A stretch of 24,173 bases of DNA, from positions 1-24,173 of the forward strand of contig CALRBL010000001.1 of NCBI GenBank assembly GCA_943354075.1, read 5' to 3'. Under the pieces are notes generated by a model, which worked only from the letters and a program-made list of their open reading frames with translations, did not search any database and was not told the DNA's origin. Below are positions 18,753 to 24,173 of the stretch, piece by piece. The translations under genes and the position numbers were made by a program. Each line of letters opens with the position of its first letter. Position 1 is the stretch's first letter. Source of the stretch: Candidatus Nomurabacteria bacterium (GTDB lineage Bacteria > Patescibacteriota > Minisyncoccia > Phycocordibacterales > CALRBL01).

Positions 18753-21202
18753 AGATGGGCATCTTCAAGGGCACTTGAAGATGCCCATCTCTCCAGCTCT
18801 CCCCAATTATTTCCCGTAGAACCATTCACCACAATTGGAACACCTTTCGATTCCTCGAGAGTGAGAACGTCTTCCATAATCTTTTTTATTTCTGGTACTA
18901 CTTTTTCTTTCACACTCTCGTGAATTTCGAGATCGAGCTCATCGTGAACTTGAATGAGCAAAAACACTTTGTCCTCGAGTTTGTTTTTACGAATATATGC
19001 ATCAATACGCACCATCGCCACTTTTATAAGATCTGCCTGAGTTCCTTGGATCGGTGCATTCACCGCCATACGTTCTGCAGATGCACGCATAAATGGCAAT
19101 TTTGATTTGATCTCAGGAAAATAGCGACGACGACCAAAAAGCGTCGTGGTGTAACCGATTTCTTTTGTAATCACTTTCACCTTCTCGATCCATTCTGCGA
19201 GCTTGGGGTAAGTATTAAAATAATCACAAATAAAATTTTCCGCTTCTTCTTTAGAGCTCCCAAGATTCGAACGAAGCGCGTTCACCCCCATTCCGTACAA
19301 AATACCGAAGTTGATCACTTTTGCTTTGCGACGCATATCACTCGTCACTTCATCCAGTGGAACCTTGAATACCTGAGATGAAACAGCGCTGTGCACATCG
19401 AGCCCTTCTTTGAAAATACTGATGAGTTTTTCATCATCTGCGAGAAAGGCCGCAATACGAAGTTCAAACTGTGAGTAGTCGAATGATGCAAAAGCAAACC
19501 CATCTTCCGCCACAAACGCATTGCGAATAGCCCGTCCAAGCTCGCTCTTGATCGGGATATTTTGAAGATTTGGATTGATAGATGCCATACGCCCTGTCGC
19601 TGCTCCCATTGCCAAAAAGCGTGTATGTAAGCGACCATTCTCATCAGCTAATTTAGGAATACTGTCTATATATGTAGAAAGAAGCTTGGCGAGTTCTCGA
19701 TACTCCAAGATGAGTGCAATGATGGGATGACTGTCCTTCAATTTCAAAAGTTCGGACTCTTTGGTACTCCGCGCACCACCTGAAGTTTTCTTCATACCTT
19801 TGACGGTCAGATTGAGTGTATCGAACAAAACTTCTCCGAGTTGTTTAGGAGATTTGATATTGAACTCGGTGCCCGCGTGTTTGTAGATATCTTTTTCGAG
19901 TTGATCGAGGGTGGTGTGATATTTTTTTGAAAGATTCTTCAGATATTTTTTATCAATCTTTACTCCGCGTTCTTCCATTCTTTCGAGAACAGGAATGAGC
20001 GAAAGTTCGAGATCATATATCTTTTTAAGACCATCTAGATCGATTCTTTTCTTGAGAGCTTCAACGGCTTTCTCTTCATCAGACTCATTCGCAACATCAA
20101 GAAGGTCGCTGTGTTTTGGATCAGCGACTGTCGAGTCTACCACCGACACAAGCACCGCAACTTCTTTTGAAATTGGAATTTCTTTTGCATCGTATCCCTT
20201 GTCACCACTTCCCTGTATCTCTTCTGCATCATACGAAAGCCCTACTACTTTTTTTCCTTTCTTCGAAGTTACCGTTTTTTCATCAAGTGATTCTTTCAAC
20301 TTGATACCGAGTGTTCTGAATTCAAACTTTTTAAATATTCCTTCTGCTTTTTCGATATCGATATTTTCTCGAAATGTTTTTTCTGGAAAAACAAAATCTA
20401 TAGGAGCATCGCGACGAATAGTTGCGAGCATTTTGGAAAACAACGCTTCTTCTTTACCTTCTTTTAATAATCCAAGAATTCGATCAGTGATTCCTGCTTT
20501 CTTGAAAGAGGCAAAATTATCTTTCTCATCCTTCGCGAGTGCTTCATATATACCTTCGATAGATCCAAACGTAGTGATCAAAATTGTCGCAGTCTTTTCT
20601 CCAATTCCTTTTATACCCGGAATGTTGTCGGAAGGATCTCCACGAAGCCCTTTGTAATCGGGAATCATTTCAGGACCAAAACCGAATCGTGCGAGCACGG
20701 CTTTTTCATCGTACAAAATAGTATCTTTGATTCCCTTCTTCAGAGTGAAGACTTTTACTTTTTCACCATCAACAAGCTGAAGTGTGTCCATGTCACCCGA
20801 TGCAATAATAATTTCTACATCTTTCCGGTCCTTCAAAAGTTCGACAATCGTTCCAAGCATGTCGTCCGCTTCAAAACCTGCTTTGTCATATATTGGAATA
20901 CTGAGAGCATCGAATATTTCACGAGAAGTGTTGAGTTGGGTGATGAGAGGGCTCTCAAGTTCTTTTCGTGTTCCTTTGTATTCTGCGTACACATCATGGC
21001 GATGAGTCTTCCCCGCCAAGTCATAGCAAGAAATGATGTAGTCCGGATTGAACTCCGAAACAATACGCAAAAGCATGGTAGAAAGCCCATACAAGGCTCC
21101 CGTTGGCTCACCTGAAGCCGTCGCAAAATCCGGCAAGGCATGATACGCACGGTGAATAAGAGCATGGCTGTCTATGAGGACTAGTTTTAGAGGTGTCTTC
21201 AT
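18749..21202 (-). CDS. polA: DNA polymerase I, 5'-3' nuclease plus polymerase
   Basis: 817 residues. Residues 1-290: 5'-3' exonuclease/FEN domain (LIDSHALIHRAYHALPDF, ASGDMDTLQLV, GLRGDPSDNIPGIKGIGEKTA). Residues about 300-400: a short degenerate region where the 3'-5' exonuclease should be, without a DxE metal motif, so proofreading is probably absent. Residues about 400-817: family A polymerase with GRLHTRF, motif A DYSQFELRIAAF, O-helix RRKAKVINFGILYG and motif C QVHDELDLEI, so all catalytic acids are present. It repairs gaps and removes RNA primers. It overlaps the tsaE stop by one base (TAATG). Confidence 0.97.
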   Translation of the reverse strand: MKTPLKLVLIDSHALIHRAYHALPDFATASGEPTGALYGLSTMLLRIVSEFNPDYIISCYDLAGKTHRHDVYAEYKGTRKELESPLITQLNTSREIFDALSIPIYDKAGFEADDMLGTIVELLKDRKDVEIIIASGDMDTLQLVDGEKVKVFTLKKGIKDTILYDEKAVLARFGFGPEMIPDYKGLRGDPSDNIPGIKGIGEKTATILITTFGSIEGIYEALAKDEKDNFASFKKAGITDRILGLLKEGKEEALFSKMLATIRRDAPIDFVFPEKTFRENIDIEKAEGIFKKFEFRTLGIKLKESLDEKTVTSKKGKKVVGLSYDAEEIQGSGDKGYDAKEIPISKEVAVLVSVVDSTVADPKHSDLLDVANESDEEKAVEALKKRIDLDGLKKIYDLELSLIPVLERMEERGVKIDKKYLKNLSKKYHTTLDQLEKDIYKHAGTEFNIKSPKQLGEVLFDTLNLTVKGMKKTSGGARSTKESELLKLKDSHPIIALILEYRELAKLLSTYIDSIPKLADENGRLHTRFLAMGAATGRMASINPNLQNIPIKSELGRAIRNAFVAEDGFAFASFDYSQFELRIAAFLADDEKLISIFKEGLDVHSAVSSQVFKVPLDEVTSDMRRKAKVINFGILYGMGVNALRSNLGSSKEEAENFICDYFNTYPKLAEWIEKVKVITKEIGYTTTLFGRRRYFPEIKSKLPFMRASAERMAVNAPIQGTQADLIKVAMVRIDAYIRKNKLEDKVFLLIQVHDELDLEIHESVKEKVVPEIKKIMEDVLTLEESKGVPIVVNGSTGNNWGELERWASSSALEDAHL

Positions 21203-21666
21203 TATATGCCCATCATATCAGGAAACTCGACAGTACGAATATGCTCGGAAACGAAAGAAAAACGAATGATTGGAGTAGTCGGTGGAAGTGCTTCAATGAC
21301 TCTTTCTGGCCATTCAACGAGAATGAGATGTGAAGGATCTTCAAGATCTCGCTCGAATCCAATAGCATTGAGTTCCTCTCCCGACTCGAGTCGATATGCG
21401 TCTATATGTATGAGCACTTTGAAAGGAAAATCTTCTCCTGCAACACGAGCGTCTATGGGATATCTTTTTTCTATAACAAAAGTGGGGCTGGTGACATGTT
21501 CAGATATACCAAGAAGCTCAGCAATACATTTTGTAAAAGCTGTTTTCCCAGAACCAAGATCTCCAGAAAAACCAAAGGTGTTTGAAGTAGGTTGTGCGCA
21601 AAGATATGCAACAAAAAGTTCTGCAACTTTTTTCGTATCAGAAAGAGAATGTGAAATATGAATCAT
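21202..21666 (-). CDS. tsaE: tRNA threonylcarbamoyladenosine biosynthesis ATPase TsaE
   Basis: 154 residues. Walker A GDLGSGKTAFTK, switch region VTSPTFVIEKRYP, and the Walker B-like IHIDAYRLESGEELNAIG followed by LILVEWPERV are the standard TsaE signature. It drives turnover of the TsaB/TsaD complex that makes t6A37 on ANN-reading tRNAs. First gene of the tsaE-polA-holA operon, with TATACT 6 bases before the ATG. Confidence 0.96.
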   Translation of the reverse strand: MIHISHSLSDTKKVAELFVAYLCAQPTSNTFGFSGDLGSGKTAFTKCIAELLGISEHVTSPTFVIEKRYPIDARVAGEDFPFKVLIHIDAYRLESGEELNAIGFERDLEDPSHLILVEWPERVIEALPPTTPIIRFSFVSEHIRTVEFPDMMGI

Positions 21667-21672
21667 GTGGGG

Positions 21673-21678
21673 AGTATA
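21673..21678 (-). promoter_or_regulatory. -10 box of the tsaE operon (leaderless)
   Basis: TATACT on the minus strand, 6 bases before the ATG at 21666. It abuts the U-tract of the upstream terminator. Confidence 0.55.
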
Positions 21679-21715
21679 TAAAAAAACAGGCCGATGCGCG
21701 AACGCACCGGACTGT
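21679..21715 (-). terminator. Intrinsic terminator of the Gly-rich protein gene
   Basis: On the minus strand ACAG-CCG-TGCG and CGCA-CGG-CTGT pair around a TTCG loop with one internal mismatch and one wobble, followed by a T-run. Confidence 0.8.
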
Positions 21716-21749
21716 TGTATTTTTTTGGGGGAATACCCCCGAATGAACT

Positions 21750-22907
21750 TTAGCGACCACCGCGGCTGTTGCGCATAGCAGAGAGAACTCCTCCTCCGCC
21801 ACCACCACTGCGCGATCCGCCGCCGGAACCAGAGGTGGTGGTAGTACGTTGCCCCCCACCACCGCGGCTGTTGCGCATAGCAGAGAGAACTCCTCCTCCG
21901 CCACCACTGGAACCGTTTCCTGTGGGGCGATATCCATTTGGATCGACCGCCGCGTTCCCCCCCTGCGGGAAGACGAGGCCAGACCCATTGCCGGGTGCGC
22001 GGATGCGCTCGGCAACAGAATTCGGGCCTAGCGGAGGAGGCACTCTTGGTGGACGACTCCCCGAAGGACCACTGGTGGTACCAGAGGTGCCACCAGTGCC
22101 ACCGCCGAAGTTGGCGTTGAGGCCGTTTGAACTGGAGGTCGTGTTCGTGTTCGTGGCATTGAGGTAGTTATCAATCTTGATGTTGATGTCTTGGTCCTGC
22201 CGTGACTGCTGATGCTGATTGCCCCCAGTATAACTGCTGTGATTTCCCCCCGAGTTACCCCAGGAGTAGCCGCCGCCACGTTGTGGTTCGCAATAAGGGC
22301 GAGGGCGGGGTACTGGCTCGCAGTAGGGTTCCGACTGCCGGTACACAACCCGCTGCGGGTAGTATTGCGGCGGCTCGATCCAGTTGCTGCGAGTCTCGCA
22401 GTGTTGCTGACGACCCGAATCCCAACCCCACCCTTGCTGACCGCTTTGGGAGAGGTTGACATCAACATGAAGGTTGATCAAGCTTCCGAGAAATGCCGTG
22501 GCTTGCTTGAAAAAACCCGGACGAGGAGGGTCAGGAGGAGACAACTTGCCCACATGGGGTTTCGGAGGCTCTTCACGATCATCGTCAGGAGGCACAGGGT
22601 TCTTGGTTTTCTTTCCGCCACCTTCCCAGATGGCGATGACGCCCGTGAACTCATCGGTGTCCATTTCTTTGGCGAAATCCTTCGCCTCTTTGTAGTCGAG
22701 CCGCGCACCGTCTTCCCCTTGTTTCCGGTCCAGCGAGTCTTTAATACTGGTCCCTTTGGGGGTGAAGATGTAGGTGACATCATCGATCTCTCGGGTGGCC
22801 TTAGCGGCCGCATCCCAAGTGTTGTATTTTTTGACCTCCGCGTTTGCGGGGCCGACGAACAGGGTGCTCATGATGAGCGCGAGGACGAGGGTGAGGTTGG
22901 TTTTCAT
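21750..22907 (-). CDS. Secreted low-complexity Gly/Ser/Pro-rich protein with duplicated C-terminal motif
   Basis: 385 residues. A clear Sec signal peptide (MKTNLTLVLALIMSTLFVGPANA, cleavage after ANA) leads to a folded part with VIAIWEGGGKK, then a Pro/Asp-rich hinge (NPVPPDDDREEPPKPH). Next come a Cys/Tyr/Arg/Pro-rich section (PYCEPVPRPRPYCEPQRGGG), an Asn/Thr-rich stretch (IDNYLNATNTNTTSSSNG) and a Gly-rich tail. The tail ends in two copies of GGGGVLSAMRNSRGG. I do not recognise the family. The start at 22907 is chosen because it begins the signal peptide; upstream codons are not signal-like. No -10 box or Shine-Dalgarno is obvious. Likely surface or extracellular; the four Cys could be DsbA substrates. 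Confidence 0.75.
   Translation of the reverse strand: MKTNLTLVLALIMSTLFVGPANAEVKKYNTWDAAAKATREIDDVTYIFTPKGTSIKDSLDRKQGEDGARLDYKEAKDFAKEMDTDEFTGVIAIWEGGGKKTKNPVPPDDDREEPPKPHVGKLSPPDPPRPGFFKQATAFLGSLINLHVDVNLSQSGQQGWGWDSGRQQHCETRSNWIEPPQYYPQRVVYRQSEPYCEPVPRPRPYCEPQRGGGYSWGNSGGNHSSYTGGNQHQQSRQDQDINIKIDNYLNATNTNTTSSSNGLNANFGGGTGGTSGTTSGPSGSRPPRVPPPLGPNSVAERIRAPGNGSGLVFPQGGNAAVDPNGYRPTGNGSSGGGGGVLSAMRNSRGGGGQRTTTTSGSGGGSRSGGGGGGVLSAMRNSRGGR
21756..21805. repeat. 50-bp direct repeat, copy 1
   Basis: Fifty bases identical to 21858-21907, offset 102 bases (34 codons). In frame within the Gly-rich gene, encoding the terminal GVLSAMRNSRGG unit. Confidence 0.9.
21858..21907. repeat. 50-bp direct repeat, copy 2
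   Basis: Exact copy of 21756-21805; encodes the first of the two GVLSAMRNSRGG units. The flanks then diverge. Confidence 0.9.
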
Positions 22908-23091
22908 AGGACTGGAATCTTGTATCTTTCCAAGAGAAGTTTGTTGATGTATTACAGATCCCTCCACTAAAAATCGCACGAACTGCGGGTTTCAGAGGAG
23001 TGGAAAGGAAACTTTTTCGAGGTTGGATTTCGGGGACATCTTATCATATTTATGGCTAAAAGTCAATCCCTTCCCCGTTCCACACATAAGG

Positions 23092-23097
23092 TACAAT
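23092..23097 (+). promoter_or_regulatory. -10 box of pilB (leaderless)
   Basis: TACAAT, 6 bases before the ATG at 23104. No clear -35. Confidence 0.5.
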
Positions 23098-23103
23098 GTT
23101 TAC

Positions 23104-24173
23104 ATGGTTCATTTCGATGAAGACGAGCAAAATAGAAAGATCCGAGAGCTTCGCCGCGTGGAAGAAGAGGAACTTGCCGAAATTCTCGCTAAAAAATATA
23201 ACGTTGGATATGTAAATTTGAACAAGATGCCCGTGAACACTGATTCCCTCCGTGTCATGGCTGAAGGTGATGCAAAGATGCATATGGTGGCGCCCTTCGC
23301 GCTCGTTGGAAAAAAAGTCAGCATTGCAGCGGTCGCTCCACAAGAACAAAGCACCAAAGAGCTTCTCGAACAACTCACAAAAGATGGTTACATCCCCACT
23401 GTCTTCATGGCGTCACACGACAGCCTCGAAAAGGCATGGTCGCGCTATGCAGATATTAGTTTTGCTTCAAAAAGTGAAAAGGGAGCACTTGATATTTCGA
23501 GTGAAGAGATCGAGGAGTTTATAAACAACACAGGAGCAATAGATGATATCAGCAAACACATCGGTGAGGCGATCACCATGAAGGCTGCCAACCGTACTTC
23601 ACGACTTCTTGTCATCATTCTCGCCGGTGCACTCTCTTTGAAATCTTCCGACGTACACATCGAACCTGAAGAAGAGATTATCAAGGTGCGATACCGACTC
23701 GATGGAGTACTTACTGAAGTGGCGTCTTTCGATCATGCGGTGTACAGCCTTTTACTTTCACGTATCAAATTGCTTTCGGGAATAAAATTAAATATCAAAG
23801 ACAATTCACAAGACGGACGTTTTAGTATCCACATCGAAGCTACTGATATTGAGATCCGAACCTCTACTCTTCCCGGCTCATATGGAGAATCGATTGTAAT
23901 GAGACTTTTGAATCCGCACTCTTTAGATGTACCTCTTGAAGGTATGGGAATTCCTGATGCACTCTTTAAGATATTTATGGAAGAAATTGAAAAGCCAAAC
24001 GGAATGATCTTGACCACAGGTCCAACAGGTTCTGGAAAAACAACCACCTTGTATTCTTTCATGAAAAAAGTGCAGAGTCCGGAAATAAAAATAATTACCA
24101 TTGAAGACCCTATCGAATATCATCTTCCTGGAATTACACAAACCCAAGTGGAACCAAAAAAGGGATATACCTT
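23104..24173 (+). CDS. pilB: Type IV pilus extension ATPase PilB (GspE family), 5' part
   Basis: About 356 codons stay open to the window edge. An N-terminal MshEN-like region (LAEILAKKYNVGYVNLNKMP, then FALVGKKVSIAAVAPQ) is followed by an Asp/Glu-rich linker. The ATPase part has LSLKSSDVHIEPEEEIIKVRYRLDGV, DGRFSIHIEATDIEIRTSTLPG, Walker A GPTGSGKTTT and the Asp box with IEDPIEYHLPGITQTQV. Walker B and the zinc-binding Cys motif lie past the edge. It powers pilus polymerisation with PilM/N/O encoded at 7441-9547 and the pseudopilin at 12482. Divergent from the Gly-rich gene. Confidence 0.95.
   Translation, partial: MVHFDEDEQNRKIRELRRVEEEELAEILAKKYNVGYVNLNKMPVNTDSLRVMAEGDAKMHMVAPFALVGKKVSIAAVAPQEQSTKELLEQLTKDGYIPTVFMASHDSLEKAWSRYADISFASKSEKGALDISSEEIEEFINNTGAIDDISKHIGEAITMKAANRTSRLLVIILAGALSLKSSDVHIEPEEEIIKVRYRLDGVLTEVASFDHAVYSLLLSRIKLLSGIKLNIKDNSQDGRFSIHIEATDIEIRTSTLPGSYGESIVMRLLNPHSLDVPLEGMGIPDALFKIFMEEIEKPNGMILTTGPTGSGKTTTLYSFMKKVQSPEIKIITIEDPIEYHLPGITQTQVEPKKGYT

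Noticed and set aside
19995..20657. 220-codon plus-strand open frame inside polA
   Set aside because: Ser/Phe-rich antisense shadow of a well-supported gene; no homology pattern.
22212..22970. Long plus-strand open frame opposite the Gly-rich gene
   Set aside because: Composition is a mirror of the Gly/Pro-rich codons on the other strand; no motif, promoter or start signal.
1..24173. CRISPR array, insertion sequence, prophage or rRNA genes
   Set aside because: No regularly spaced repeats, transposase, integrase, phage structural genes or rRNA segments were seen.

Overview
The window looks like chromosomal DNA of a Candidate Phyla Radiation (Patescibacteria) bacterium, most likely Parcubacteria-like. 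The reasons are compact, often overlapping genes; several short family members (delta subunit, DsbB, RluA-family synthase without an S4 domain); a PolA without a recognisable proofreading site; a type IV pilus set (pilM, pilN, pilO, pilB, a pseudopilin); almost no Shine-Dalgarno sequences; and small membrane or envelope proteins of unknown function. TGA is used as a stop in several genes (ruvX, polA, amidase), so the UGA=Gly code of Gracilibacteria does not apply. Nothing here fixes the species.

Layout. 1-3100: a partial membrane protein, folD, a dsbB-dsbA thiol oxidation pair, a divergent P-loop NTPase and a Nudix hydrolase. 3109-4290: tRNA-His preceded by two tandem paralogous HNH nuclease genes, then tRNA-Leu. 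4281-6560: an envelope protein, rplS, an RluA-family synthase and a ClpP-fold protein. 6600-7160: a small orphan gene with its own terminator, then tRNA-Val and tRNA-Arg(UCU). 7200-10300: a small membrane protein, pilO, pilN, pilM, a free-standing tRNA-binding OB domain and ruvX. 10340-14260: an accessory stretch with a third HNH gene running into tRNA-Ser, a solo XRE regulator, a PNPOx-like protein, a pseudopilin pair, a two-helix membrane protein, and an HTH/LAGLIDADG-like gene running into tRNA-Arg(GCG). 14300-21670: rpsT, ruvA, an amidase, mutM, a SpoU methylase, a DoxX-like protein, tRNA-Lys and a tsaE-polA-holA operon. 21750-24173: a secreted Gly-rich protein and the 5' part of pilB. No gene-free stretch exceeds 300 bases; the longest gaps (4085-4280, 6563-6688, 10894-11115, 14257-14347, 22908-23103) are described by the tRNA, promoter and terminator entries where they hold something. 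In 22908-23103 I see only the pilB -10 box.

Two patterns run across the window. First, three loci share one architecture: a predicted nuclease gene (two with HNH genes, one LAGLIDADG-like with an HTH) sits directly 5' of a tRNA gene on the same strand, and its stop codon lies inside the tRNA. RNase P maturation of the tRNA would remove the stop codon from the nuclease mRNA, so tRNA maturation and nuclease translation should compete. No other protein gene in the window overlaps a tRNA. I consider this the best candidate for an undescribed system. Second, about 15 genes have a -10 hexamer exactly 6 bases before the ATG and no Shine-Dalgarno sequence, and a few more have 7 or 8 bases, so leaderless transcription appears to be the default. 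The solo XRE gene, with a consensus Shine-Dalgarno, is the clear exception.
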